A stretch of DNA of 64,000 nt, taken from positions 2,680,176-2,744,175 of the forward strand of contig NZ_CP051236.1 in NCBI RefSeq assembly GCF_017794765.1, read 5' to 3'. The first letter of the stretch is position 1; each line of letters begins with the position of its first letter. Position numbers and translations under genes: made by a program. The stretch comes from Nitratireductor sp. (GTDB lineage: Bacteria > Pseudomonadota > Alphaproteobacteria > Rhizobiales > Rhizobiaceae). Of this stretch, positions 53,747 to 62,673 are shown piece by piece. Below the pieces are notes generated by a model, which did not search any database, had not been told where the DNA came from, and saw nothing but the letters and a program-made list of their open reading frames with translations.

Positions 53747-56329
53747 TCAGGTTTCCTCCAGCATTTCCTTCACAACAGTCGCAAGCTGTTTCAGAGAGAA
53801 TGGCTTGGGCAGGAAGCCAAACTGCGCGTCCTCGGGCAAGTTCTTGGCAAATGCGTCCTCGGCATATCCCGACACAAAGATGAACTTGATGTCGGGTTGC
53901 ACCTTGCGCAGTTCACCAAGCAGCGTCGGCCCGTCCATTTCAGGCATCACAACGTCGGAAACGACAATATCGATCTTCCCGTCCAGTTCCTCGAATATCT
54001 CAAGCGCCTCAACGCCCGAACTCGCCTCGTGCACCTCATAGCCGCGCGAAGAAAGAGCGCGCACACTGCCCATACGCACGGCATCCTCGTCCTCCACCAG
54101 AAGCACGCGCGCTGAACCAGAGAGATCACGTTTCTCTTCTCTGGCCTTTGCTGCATCATTTCCACGAACGGCAGCCTCCTCGGCTGTTTTCTCGGCTTCG
54201 GTCGGAACATGACGTGGCAGGAATATACGGAACGTCGTGCCTTCACCCAGCTCGGAATCGCAGAAAATGTAGCCACCGGTCTGTTTGACGATGCCATACA
54301 CCATGGAAAGACCAAGGCCGGTTCCCTTGCCCACCTCCTTGGTCGTGAAGAACGGCTCAAAGATTTTCTTGATGGTTTCGGGATCAATGCCGGTGCCCGT
54401 GTCACTCACCTCCACGGCCACATAATCGGCAGCGATCATCTCGCGATAAGGGAATTGGGCACACTCTTCAGCCGAGATGTTACGGGTGCGGACTGCGAGC
54501 TTGCCACCGTCCGGCATGGCATCACGAGCATTCACCGTCAAATTAACGACAACCTGTTCAAACTGGCCGATATCCGCCTTCACCGGCCAGAGATCACGCC
54601 CATGCTCGATGGACAGGGAAATCTCGCTGCCGACAAGGCGCGCAAGCAGCATTCTCAGATCCGCGAGCACGTCCGTGAGGTTCAGCACTTCCGGACGCAG
54701 GGTCTGCCTTCGCGAGAACGCAAGAAGTTGCCGCACGAGCGAAGCCGCGCGATTGGCATTCTGCTTGATGTTCATGATGTCCGGGAAGGAGGGATCGGAT
54801 GGACGGTGATTGGTCAGCAACAGGTCCGAAGCCATGATGATGGCTGTAAGGACATTGTTGAAATCGTGAGCGATGCCGCCGGCGAGCTGTCCCACTGCCT
54901 GCATCTTTTGGCTCTGCGCCATCTGGGCCTCGAGGGCCTTCTGCTCCGTGGTCTCGACGGCGTACACGATTGCGGCTTCCTCAGCGCCTTCGCCGCCTTC
55001 GTGATCGACCACAGGATTGACGTAGAAGCGAACGTGACGCTCGGCATCATCCGGCAGCATCGTGTCGATTGGCGCGATTTCTGCCTGGCGCTGCTTCGCC
55101 CTTTCGAGTGCTACGGCAAAAGCCTCACGATCATTCTCATGGATAACGGCATCGAGCCGGATATGCCGTTCCACAGCATCGCTGTCCACGACACGCGAGA
55201 ACAGCGAAAGGAATGGCGCGTTGGTGCGCAGGATTCGTCCTTCATGATCCACGGATGCGATCGCCATCGGTGTGGAATTGAAGAAACGGGTGAAACGCAC
55301 TTCCGAAGCCCGAAGGTCCGCGGATGCGTCTTCGCCCAGCTGGCGATTTAAAACGATCGTCCTGGTGGCACCTGGAGTTCCCTCGCGGCTGGCAGTTACG
55401 CGATGCATGAACCGCACTGGAAGCACCTCGCCATCCACGGTCGACAGGTCGAGATCGATCACGGCATTGCGTGCGGTTCCAGGGTCGGCCTTCACCGCAT
55501 TGATCAGCGCCATGCCATCGCCCGCAACGATCTGTGGCAAACGCACCGCACCCGGTACAAAGTTGGCGAGGTCAATGCCCAGCCACTCCGCAAGCGTGGC
55601 GTTGATATAAGTCACCCGCCCATCCGGATCGGCAGAGAAAAAACCAGCCGGCGCATGATCCAGATGATCAATCGCCTTTTGAAGATCGAGGAAAAAGCGT
55701 TCCTGTTCGGCACGCTCTTCCGAAATATCCGCGATTTGCCACGCCGACACAGGCTGGCGATAGCCTGGCAGCTTGAAAATACGCGCCCATGTCCTGTACC
55801 AGCGCGCGCCCAATGCACCGCCGGGACGGATGGAACGAGAGAGGCGGAACTCTCCATCGCCTGAACGTCCATCACGCAGCCCCGCCGAGAGCTTCTCCAC
55901 CACCGACGCTGCTTCCGGGTTATCCGCCAGCAGCGCGTCGACGGTCTTGACATCGGCCACCGATGTCGCTCCCGTCATTTGTGCATAAGCATTATTCGCG
56001 TAAAGGATGCGGCCCTTGGTGTCCGCAACCACAAGGCCCTCCTCCATGGAATCAACAAAGGCCCTGGAGAGTTCACTGCCTGCCGAACGCGGGGCGACCT
56101 GCACGAAGCCAATAGCCGTCGCGAACAGGAAACCCACACCTATCATTGCCAAAATGCCGAGAAGACCAAGCAGGAACGGCTCGCCGAGGCGCTCGCGGAA
56201 CACGGAAAAAGCGACCGCGGAAAGCGTCAGAATAAAAATGAAAATGATCAGACGCGTAATGGCACCTGGTCGAGAGCTTTGGTCTACGATCGGTGCTGCG
56301 TGGATTTCTCCCCCGGTCTGCTTGGCCAT
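53747..56329 (-). CDS. cckA: Hybrid histidine kinase CckA
   Basis: An 860-residue membrane kinase that controls the cell-cycle regulator CtrA through ChpT. Two transmembrane helices (about 20-80) are followed by tandem PAS domains (about 100-450), a HisKA domain with the phospho-accepting histidine H488 in GGIAHDFNNVL, an ATPase domain with NLTVNARDAM, GTGIDPE and GKGTGLGLSMVYG, and a C-terminal receiver with the phospho-aspartate D792 in VVSDVVMPEMDG. All parts needed for kinase and phosphatase switching are intact. The start at 56329 removes 19 doubtful upstream codons. It is divergent from a fliO-like gene. Confidence 0.95.
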   Translation of the reverse strand: MAKQTGGEIHAAPIVDQSSRPGAITRLIIFIFILTLSAVAFSVFRERLGEPFLLGLLGILAMIGVGFLFATAIGFVQVAPRSAGSELSRAFVDSMEEGLVVADTKGRILYANNAYAQMTGATSVADVKTVDALLADNPEAASVVEKLSAGLRDGRSGDGEFRLSRSIRPGGALGARWYRTWARIFKLPGYRQPVSAWQIADISEERAEQERFFLDLQKAIDHLDHAPAGFFSADPDGRVTYINATLAEWLGIDLANFVPGAVRLPQIVAGDGMALINAVKADPGTARNAVIDLDLSTVDGEVLPVRFMHRVTASREGTPGATRTIVLNRQLGEDASADLRASEVRFTRFFNSTPMAIASVDHEGRILRTNAPFLSLFSRVVDSDAVERHIRLDAVIHENDREAFAVALERAKQRQAEIAPIDTMLPDDAERHVRFYVNPVVDHEGGEGAEEAAIVYAVETTEQKALEAQMAQSQKMQAVGQLAGGIAHDFNNVLTAIIMASDLLLTNHRPSDPSFPDIMNIKQNANRAASLVRQLLAFSRRQTLRPEVLNLTDVLADLRMLLARLVGSEISLSIEHGRDLWPVKADIGQFEQVVVNLTVNARDAMPDGGKLAVRTRNISAEECAQFPYREMIAADYVAVEVSDTGTGIDPETIKKIFEPFFTTKEVGKGTGLGLSMVYGIVKQTGGYIFCDSELGEGTTFRIFLPRHVPTEAEKTAEEAAVRGNDAAKAREEKRDLSGSARVLLVEDEDAVRMGSVRALSSRGYEVHEASSGVEALEIFEELDGKIDIVVSDVVMPEMDGPTLLGELRKVQPDIKFIFVSGYAEDAFAKNLPEDAQFGFLPKPFSLKQLATVVKEMLEET

Positions 56330-56570
56330 GCGTTTCCCGTTTGTCGCGCCCAATTCCCGCCGGGCTCCACGCGAACCCGGCCTCACCGGGATATATCAGG
56401 GCTCCCGGCATCTGCAAGCGTACACGTGTAATCGAAACGCAAATCGCCATTCTTTGCGCGAATTTTGCTGCTGAAAACCATGGTACCGTGCAGCGGCAGC
56501 TCTCCCATGGGTTGCCGCCTACCTGCGGGACGCATAACCTGACGGATCAAATTGAGAGTGGAGTGAACGA

Positions 56571-57434
56571 ATGCGCGATTGGCTTGTGGGAATATTTGGA
56601 GAGGCTTACGCAACCGCGGCCTTCTGGACGATCATTCTCGTTGCCGTCGCGATTGTTCTTCTCGTTTTTGTACGGGTCAATCGTCGTTTTACTGCCGGAA
56701 CCTTCATTTCTGGTACACGGGGCAGGCAGCCACGTCTGGCAGTAACGGACGCCACTCCTGTGGACAATAACAGGCGCCTTGTCCTGGTGCGCCGCGACGA
56801 GGTCGAACATCTTATTCTCATAGGCGGACCGACCGATCTGGTGATTGAAGCCAATATCGGAGGAACGCCTTCTGCTCAATCTGAGCCCAGTGTCCATACC
56901 CGCGAAGAGCGACCGTCACCGGCGGAACCGGAACCTTTGATCGTCGGTGAACCGGACAGCGAGGGAGATACGACCTCCTCCGCGCCCTCTTCGGGAGAAA
57001 AAGAAACGCCGGAGCCCGAGCGCAGGCCTGCAACGCCGCACCGTGAGATCCAGATAGCCAGCCGGCCGACACCAGCGTCCGCTCCGGCCCCAACCCCAGT
57101 ACCCGCCCCGCGTCGATACCCGGCAGAGGGGGCGCAGCCTCTCCGTGAATCTGTCACATCGATCTCTGCACGGCCCGCCGTTGCTGCAACGTCGGCTGGT
57201 ACTCTGGCCGCGGTAACGCCCTCCGCCCCAAAGCGCGAGCCAGCAGCCGATCATTTGAGTGAACGCCCGCAAACACAGGACGAGGTGCAAGCGCCCCGCA
57301 CCAGTGACGCCCCTGTTGTCGACCTCGATGTTTCACGCGCGGAGCGTTCCAGCCCTCAGGAGAGCGCCAGCGAGCACACACTCGAAGATGAAATGAGCAG
57401 GCTGCTCGAAGAGCTTTCGGAGCAAAAGCACTGA
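56571..57434 (+). CDS. FliO-like single-pass membrane protein with long disordered tail
   Basis: A 287-residue protein. One transmembrane helix (about 15-38, AAFWTIILVAVAIVLLVFV) precedes a FliO-type cytosolic module (RRLVLVRRDEVEHLILIGGP) found in flagellar export proteins. The remaining 190 residues are rich in Pro, Ala, Ser and Glu and look disordered. No flagellar genes are nearby. In this order such genes often sit next to cckA rather than in the flagellar cluster. It may be true FliO or a paralogue used elsewhere; the homology is limited to the short module. Confidence 0.75.
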   Translation: MRDWLVGIFGEAYATAAFWTIILVAVAIVLLVFVRVNRRFTAGTFISGTRGRQPRLAVTDATPVDNNRRLVLVRRDEVEHLILIGGPTDLVIEANIGGTPSAQSEPSVHTREERPSPAEPEPLIVGEPDSEGDTTSSAPSSGEKETPEPERRPATPHREIQIASRPTPASAPAPTPVPAPRRYPAEGAQPLRESVTSISARPAVAATSAGTLAAVTPSAPKREPAADHLSERPQTQDEVQAPRTSDAPVVDLDVSRAERSSPQESASEHTLEDEMSRLLEELSEQKH

Positions 57435-57488
57435 CGATTGGCGACAGCCCTTTTCGGGCACCTCCCATTCGAGCGCATTCCAGGCAAG

Positions 57489-57516
57489 AAAAAAGCGCCA
57501 ACCCGGAGGGTGGCGC
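57489..57516 (-). terminator. Rho-independent terminator of dksA
   Basis: GCGCCAACCC (57495-57504) pairs with GGGTGGCGC (57508-57516) with one bulged A around a GGA loop. The minus strand continues with six T. Confidence 0.85.
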
Positions 57517-57557
57517 GTACAAACAAGACAAACTTCCGTCCAAGCCTGTAACAAAAA

Positions 57558-57974
57558 TCAATCGTCGCGATAGACTTTCTCACGACGTTCATGACGTTCC
57601 TGTGCCTCGATCGACAACGTGGCGATCGGGCGCGCATCGAGACGTTTCAGTGAAATTGGTTCACCCGTCTCCTCGCAATACCCGTAAGTCCCCTCCTCGA
57701 TCCGCTGCAGGGCGGCATCGATCTTGGAGATCAGCTTGCGCTGACGGTCACGCGCTCGCAATTCGATTGCACGATCCGTTTCGGACGACGCTCGGTCTGC
57801 GAGGTCCGGGTGGTTTGCACTTTCCTGTTGCAGTGCCTCGAGGGTCTCACGCGCTTCTTTCAGAATATCGCTTTTCCAACGCAACAATTTCGCACGGAAA
57901 TATGAACGTTGGCGCTCATTCATGAAGGGCTCGTCCTCGGTGGGCACGTATTCGGCATTACTGAGCTCATTCAT
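57558..57974 (-). CDS. dksA: RNA polymerase-binding factor DksA
   Basis: A 138-residue DksA-type protein that binds the RNA polymerase secondary channel, often with ppGpp, and shifts promoter use. The N-terminal part includes YFRAKLLRWKSDIL, then a long coiled coil whose tip carries DLADRASSETDRAIELR with the paired aspartates needed for activity. The C-terminal finger YGYCEETGEPISLKRLDARP keeps one cysteine of the usual four, so it is a cysteine-poor form that probably does not bind zinc in the classical way. I start at 57974. A terminator follows at 57489. Confidence 0.93.
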   Translation of the reverse strand: MNELSNAEYVPTEDEPFMNERQRSYFRAKLLRWKSDILKEARETLEALQQESANHPDLADRASSETDRAIELRARDRQRKLISKIDAALQRIEEGTYGYCEETGEPISLKRLDARPIATLSIEAQERHERREKVYRDD

Positions 57975-58159
57975 CGAGTCACCCTGAGATGTTGTGACGC
58001 CCGCGCCTATATATTCACCCGCCCCCACAACCACAAGCACAAAGGCCGCATGCTTCACGCTTTTGTTAATTGCGGCGGAAAAAGTGGATATCTCCTACTC
58101 CAGATGCGCGATGCGTATAAACTCCCGATAAGGCTGGAAGGAGTTCTACGGAGAGTGAA

Positions 58160-58240
58160 ATGACAGAAAAACTTCCCATTCTCGGCTTGATCTGGAGTGT
58201 ATCAGGCACGTTTCCTCCAGTTTTTTCCGGATTTCTTTAA
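58160..58240 (+). CDS. Short leader ORF coupled to sixA
   Basis: A 26-codon ORF (MTEKLPILGLIWSVSGTFPP, then VFSGFL) with a strong ribosome binding site, GGAGAG, 4 bases before its ATG. Its TAA overlaps the sixA ATG as TAATG, the hallmark of translational coupling, and sixA itself has no good Shine-Dalgarno. The peptide is hydrophobic and could insert in the membrane. It could be a leader peptide or simply a re-initiation device. No homologue can be named. Confidence 0.5.
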   Translation: MTEKLPILGLIWSVSGTFPPVFSGFL

Positions 58241-58746
58241 TGTCCCGGCTCCTCCTGCTCCGTCACGCGAAAGCCGGCTGGGCGGCGCCCGGCATGTCGG
58301 ATTTCGAGCGCGCTTTGACCCATTCGGGACAGACTGACGCCAGAAAACTCGGTCAGCGCATGCGCACCAGCGGATTGATTCCCGATCTGGTTTTGTGTTC
58401 GCCGGCAAGGCGTGCCGTCGAAACCCTGGAGTCCGTCGTCTCAACGCTCTTCGAGCAACCGCCCAAAACGAATATGATCCGGGAATTGTACAATTCCGAC
58501 GCAGCCGATTACCTCCAGGCCGTGCGCGAAGCTCCGGCGGCCAGCACACTGTTGGTGGTAGGGCACAATCCGATGATGGAGGATCTTGCATTCGAACTTC
58601 CTGCCGCGGGGGATCAACAGGCCATGCAGGCAACGGCTTCCGGCTTTCCCACTTGCGGCCTCGCGGTGATCAGCTTCGAGGGCCCGCTTTCCAAGGTGCG
58701 ACGGAATGGCGGGCGCCTCGAAGCCTTCCTGAAACCGGATCGTTGA
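58240..58746 (+). CDS. sixA: SixA-type phosphohistidine phosphatase
   Basis: A 168-residue histidine phosphatase. The catalytic RHG-type motif is RHAK with H9 as nucleophile, the second catalytic histidine is in VVGHNPMMEDL, and arginine 'KLGQRMRTSG' lies between them. In E. coli SixA removes phosphate from phosphohistidine carriers such as ArcB and NPr. Its start overlaps a short leader ORF. It precedes the ycjX and ycjF homologues on the same strand. Confidence 0.9.
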   Translation: MSRLLLLRHAKAGWAAPGMSDFERALTHSGQTDARKLGQRMRTSGLIPDLVLCSPARRAVETLESVVSTLFEQPPKTNMIRELYNSDAADYLQAVREAPAASTLLVVGHNPMMEDLAFELPAAGDQQAMQATASGFPTCGLAVISFEGPLSKVRRNGGRLEAFLKPDR

Positions 58747-58816
58747 GGGAACGCTCTTCAATCACGGCTTCGGGTTCCTATATGCAAGGTCTTGCGATTT
58801 TTGAGGATTTCGCCAT

Positions 58817-60298
58817 TTGGCTTCATTGACCACATACACAGACGAAGCGCGGATTGCTCTCGACACGCTCGCCGGTCGCGCTGCCGGTCTCGTTTCGCCC
58901 TCGCTTAGAATTGGGGTCACCGGGCTTTCGCGCGCAGGCAAGACCGTGTTCATCACCGCATTCGTGCACAATCTGCTGCATGGCGGTCGCCTGCCCCTCT
59001 TCGAAGCACAAAGCTCGGGTCGGATTTCAAAAGCCTATCTCGAACATCAGCCCGACGATGCCGTACCTCGTTTTCAATATGAAGATCACATTGCCGCGCT
59101 TGTTGAAAACCGCGTCTGGCCAGAATCCACGCGCGCCATCTCCGAACTCCGCCTGACCGTGGAGTTTGAGTCCGCATCGGCATGGAATCGACTGCTGTCG
59201 CGCGGAAAATTGTCCTTCGATATCGTTGATTATCCTGGAGAATGGCTTCTCGATCTCCCCCTCCTGTTGAAGGATTACGAGACTTTCAGCCGTGAGGCGC
59301 TGGAGATGGCAGTCCTGCCTGTACGAGCCGATCTCTCGGAGGAGTGGCGTGGCCAGACGCGCGATTGCGACCCGGACCAACCAGCCGATGAAATGACGGC
59401 ACGTAGACTCTTCGAGGCTTTCTCATCCTATCTGCGTGCCTGCAAATCCGATCACCGTGCACTCTCGACACTGCCGCCCGGCCGGTTTTTGATGCCTGGC
59501 GAGCTTGAAGGTTCTCCAGCCCTGACTTTTGCTCCTCTCAACGTCCAGCCTGGCACAAAGGCCAGGTCCGGTTCACTCCACGCCATGATGGAGCGACGTT
59601 ACGAGGCCTACAAAACGCATGTAGTTCGCCCATTCTTCCGCGAGCACATCGCCCGGCTCGACCGCCAGATCGTTCTGATCGACGCAATGCAGGCCATGAA
59701 CGCCGGAGCTGAGGCGGTGACCGACCTCGAACGGGCACTGACGGAGATCCTTTCGTGCTTTCGTCAGGGGCGTGGAAATCTTCTGACCGGGCTGTTTTCC
59801 CATCGCATTGACCGGATACTCGTCGCTGCGACCAAGGCGGATCATATTCATCATGAGAGCCATGACCGGTTGCAGGCGATCGTGCGAAGGCTCGCCGACC
59901 GCGCCATTGCCAGGGCCGATTTCTCCGGCGCCACGGTGGACGTCCTCGCAATGGCAGCCGTACGGGCCACACGCGAAGGAACTGTGAGACAAGGCAGGGA
60001 AACACTGCCTGTCATTATCGGAACACCTCTCGAGGGTGAGACCATCGCCGGCGACACATTCGACGGCGAAACGGAAACGGCTGTTTTTCCGGGCGACCTG
60101 CCCGAAAAGCCCGGCCTGATCTTTCAACAGCCGAAACCGGATCAAGACAGCAGCAGCCCCGCTCCAGAACAATCGCTTCGTTTTGTGCGGTTCCGTCCAC
60201 CGCGGCTGGAACGGACGGCAGAAGGCATTACCCTTTCACTACCGCATATCAGACTTGACCGGGCCCTTCAGTTTCTCGTCGGAGACCATCTTGCATGA
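58817..60298 (+). CDS. ycjX: YcjX-like P-loop GTPase family protein
   Basis: A 493-residue P-loop protein of the DUF463/YcjX family. The P-loop GLSRAGKT lies at 36-43 and a Walker B-like DIVDYPGEWLLDL at about 136. The TKADH motif in LVAATKADHIHHE suggests guanine specificity. The start is a TTG; no ATG fits the family start. In E. coli YcjX and YcjF are linked to the phage shock regulon, but their job is unknown. It overlaps ycjF by 4 bp, so the two are coupled. Confidence 0.9.
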   Translation: MASLTTYTDEARIALDTLAGRAAGLVSPSLRIGVTGLSRAGKTVFITAFVHNLLHGGRLPLFEAQSSGRISKAYLEHQPDDAVPRFQYEDHIAALVENRVWPESTRAISELRLTVEFESASAWNRLLSRGKLSFDIVDYPGEWLLDLPLLLKDYETFSREALEMAVLPVRADLSEEWRGQTRDCDPDQPADEMTARRLFEAFSSYLRACKSDHRALSTLPPGRFLMPGELEGSPALTFAPLNVQPGTKARSGSLHAMMERRYEAYKTHVVRPFFREHIARLDRQIVLIDAMQAMNAGAEAVTDLERALTEILSCFRQGRGNLLTGLFSHRIDRILVAATKADHIHHESHDRLQAIVRRLADRAIARADFSGATVDVLAMAAVRATREGTVRQGRETLPVIIGTPLEGETIAGDTFDGETETAVFPGDLPEKPGLIFQQPKPDQDSSSPAPEQSLRFVRFRPPRLERTAEGITLSLPHIRLDRALQFLVGDHLA

Positions 60299-61353
60299 AG
60301 AGAGCGCCCGCTTCATTTCGCATCGATCCACCGAAATCCGCCAATCCCGAAAAGCCGGCGACCAAACGGAAACCCCGGTCAATCGAGCCGGGCAAGGCGG
60401 TAGCGGTGGTCGCCGAAAGCGACGATTTCTTTGCCTGCCCGGACCCGGCATTCACTGACCCACCACCCGTCCCGCCTCGCCGCCGATCCCTCCTCGGGCG
60501 TGTGTTCTTCGCAGCATTCGGAATTCTCATTTCGCTGGCGATCGGCCTTTGGACCGACCGGTTGATCCGAGATCTTTTCAACCGTGCCGACTGGCTTGGC
60601 TGGCTGGCGCTGGGCGTGGCCGCGATCGCTTTGGCTGCCTTCGTGGCAATCATCGTTCGGGAGGTGCTCGGCATCATGCGGCTCGCTTCCATCGAAGCCC
60701 TGCGTCGGGATGCGACGGATGCGATCCTTCGAAATGACGCCAGAGAAGCCCGGAAAACGGTGGAACATCTCGTGGGTCTTCTTGCGCAAAAACCCGAGAC
60801 GGCGGCCGGACGCAAGACTCTCCACGGTCTGAACGATGATGTGATCGACGGCGCGGACCTGCTCGCAGTTGCCGAGAAGGAACTCCTTGCCCCCCTCGAT
60901 GCGTTGGCGCGCACGCAAGTTTTGAATGCTGCCAAGCGGGTTTCGGTGGTAACAGCCGTCTCCCCCCGTGCACTTGTTGATATCGTCTATGTGCTTTTCG
61001 AGGCCGCGCGGCTGACGCGACGCATCGCCGACCTCTACGGCGCGCGGCCCGGATTTCTAGGATTCATGCGTCTCGTGCGCAGCATTCTCGCACATCTTGC
61101 AATCACCGGCTCCATGGCTGCGGGTGAAACCCTTGTGCAGCAGGTCGTCGGCCACGGGCTCGCTGCGCGCCTGTCTGCAAAACTCGGCGAAGGCGTGGTC
61201 AATGGCATGATGACGGCGCGCATCGGCATTGCTGCAATGGATGCAGCCCGGCCGCTGCCCTTCAACGCCATTCCGCGGCCTGGTGTGGGAGATTTCCTAA
61301 AAGCGCTGACGAGTTTCACTGCAACCAAGAATGCGAGCAAAGACAGCGCGTAG
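60295..61353 (+). CDS. ycjF: YcjF-like membrane protein (TIGR01620/DUF697)
   Basis: A 352-residue inner membrane protein of the YcjF type. The N-terminal 70 residues are proline- and charge-rich, then two transmembrane helices (about 65-85 and 98-120; LGRVFFAAFGILISLAIGL and LGWLALGVAAIALAAFVAII). The C-terminal DUF697 region includes ARIGIAAMDAARPLPF. It overlaps ycjX by 4 bp, the same pairing as in E. coli. The two proteins probably work together at the membrane. Confidence 0.9.
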   Translation: MKRAPASFRIDPPKSANPEKPATKRKPRSIEPGKAVAVVAESDDFFACPDPAFTDPPPVPPRRRSLLGRVFFAAFGILISLAIGLWTDRLIRDLFNRADWLGWLALGVAAIALAAFVAIIVREVLGIMRLASIEALRRDATDAILRNDAREARKTVEHLVGLLAQKPETAAGRKTLHGLNDDVIDGADLLAVAEKELLAPLDALARTQVLNAAKRVSVVTAVSPRALVDIVYVLFEAARLTRRIADLYGARPGFLGFMRLVRSILAHLAITGSMAAGETLVQQVVGHGLAARLSAKLGEGVVNGMMTARIGIAAMDAARPLPFNAIPRPGVGDFLKALTSFTATKNASKDSA

Positions 61354-61553
61354 GCGGAAACGACTCTTCCGCACACACGAGGCAGCCAGGTGAGTCTCAA
61401 AAGACACACCCGGCAAACATCATGTCTGGGCGCCAGGGTTTGATGCGCACAGCGGCTGCACCGAATCGCCCCGGTATGGTAGATAAAGCCTTAACCAATC
61501 TGCGGCAGGATTCCCGTCAGATTTTGTTTCAACCAGACCTGGTCATTTAGCTC
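61354..61553. other. Intergenic region before a small secreted protein gene
   Basis: A 200-bp gap with no gene that I can support. It should hold the promoter of the following gene. A TTAACC half-site near 61493 lacks a partner at N7, so it is not a full CtrA box. Confidence 0.5.
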
Positions 61554-62099
61554 ATGCTGAAATTCGCGCTCAAGCTTGCCCTTTTGGCCGCTGCTGCAGC
61601 CCCAATGTCCGGATTGGCCGGCGCGGCGGAAGCTTCAGAAAGCGAGAGGCGTTTTTTCCAGTCCGTCGAAGGAAGCTGGTCTGGCCCGGGCGAAATCGTC
61701 GCCGGCAAGTACAAGGGAACGAAATTCGTCTGCAATTTCGACGGCGGCACCCCCGAGAAAAATATCGGGATGGCGCTGGACGGAACTTGCCGTGTCGGGG
61801 TTTTCACGCAACCAATGAAGGCCAGTGTTGTCCGCGAAAAAGGCGGCTACCGTGGCACATTCCTTGATGGCGCAGCCGGAAAGGGTCTCGATGTTACCGG
61901 AGGCAAGGTCATTGGGAACGATGTGGTCTTCGCGCTTCACCGCTCCTCACTGAGCGGTGCCATGCGCGCGCGCATCAGCGACAAAAATACCATGCACATC
62001 ACGATATCCGTGCAGGTGAACGATGACATGGTTCCTGTGATCGGAATGAAGCTGAAGCGCACGGATTCCGGTGGCATTGAAGCCATCGCTCGCCAATAA
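61554..62099 (+). CDS. Secreted protein of unknown function
   Basis: A 181-residue protein with a signal peptide (about residues 1-24, ALLAAAAAPMSGLAGA). The mature part is beta-rich with SVEGSWSGPGEIVAGKYKG and GGYRGTFLDG, and one pair of cysteines (KFVCNFDGG and DGTCRVG) that may form a disulfide. The layout looks like a lipocalin- or avidin-like barrel, but I cannot confirm it. I do not recognise a named family. It is alone between ycjF and the convergent fol genes. Confidence 0.72.
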   Translation: MLKFALKLALLAAAAAPMSGLAGAAEASESERRFFQSVEGSWSGPGEIVAGKYKGTKFVCNFDGGTPEKNIGMALDGTCRVGVFTQPMKASVVREKGGYRGTFLDGAAGKGLDVTGGKVIGNDVVFALHRSSLSGAMRARISDKNTMHITISVQVNDDMVPVIGMKLKRTDSGGIEAIARQ

Positions 62100-62110
62100 C
62101 CGACTGCACG

Positions 62111-62136
62111 ATAGAGAGGCGTTCTCGCCTCTATAG
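62111..62136. terminator. Hairpin between convergent secreted protein and folK genes
   Basis: TAGAGAGGCG pairs with CGCCTCTATA around a TTCT loop. Neither strand has a proper T run, so it may be a weak bidirectional terminator. Confidence 0.45.
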
Positions 62137-62162
62137 AGTGAGAATCGCTTGTCGACTGCCTT

Positions 62163-62672
62163 CTATGCGCTGCCCTCGCGCCACCACCATCCGTCCCGTG
62201 TGATGCGCTCCATGCCGCTCTGATCAAGCGTTTCCAGAAGTGTCCTGACTGATCGTCCGCCGATCTCCAGCGCCGGCGCGATCTCGGCCAGCGGAGCCAG
62301 GACAAACGCACGCTCAGCCATGCGCGGATGAGGTATTGTCAACCCGGCGTCATCCACGACCCTGTCTCCATAAAAAAGTATGTCCACGTCGATGGGGCGC
62401 GGTCCCCACCGCTCCTGGCGCACGCGCTTGAGCGCGCGCTCAATCGTCAGGCATTGTTCAAGGAGCGGGTGCGGAGCAAGACTGGTGCGCACCCAGGCAA
62501 CGGCGTTGAGAAAATCAGGCTGATCAAGCTTGCCCCACGGCGGCGTTCGGTAGAGCGATGAAACTAAACGGACTTCAGTATCATCCCTGGCATCCAACGT
62601 GGACAAAACCATCTGCATCGCGCGACGTGGATCGCCGACATTGCCACCCAACCCCAAATAGACATCCTGCAT
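62163..62672 (-). CDS. folK: 2-amino-4-hydroxy-6-hydroxymethyldihydropteridine pyrophosphokinase
   Basis: A 169-residue HPPK that activates the pterin for folate synthesis. Landmarks are DVYLGLGGNVGD at the start, FLNAVAWVRT, and RWGPRPIDVDILFYGD with the two metal-binding aspartates, then LTIPHPRMAERAFVLAPL. I start at 62672; a 38-codon upstream extension lies within folB in another frame. It is the last gene of folP-folB-folK, with a one-base gap after folB. Confidence 0.95.
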   Translation of the reverse strand: MQDVYLGLGGNVGDPRRAMQMVLSTLDARDDTEVRLVSSLYRTPPWGKLDQPDFLNAVAWVRTSLAPHPLLEQCLTIERALKRVRQERWGPRPIDVDILFYGDRVVDDAGLTIPHPRMAERAFVLAPLAEIAPALEIGGRSVRTLLETLDQSGMERITRDGWWWREGSA

Positions 62673-62673
62673 C

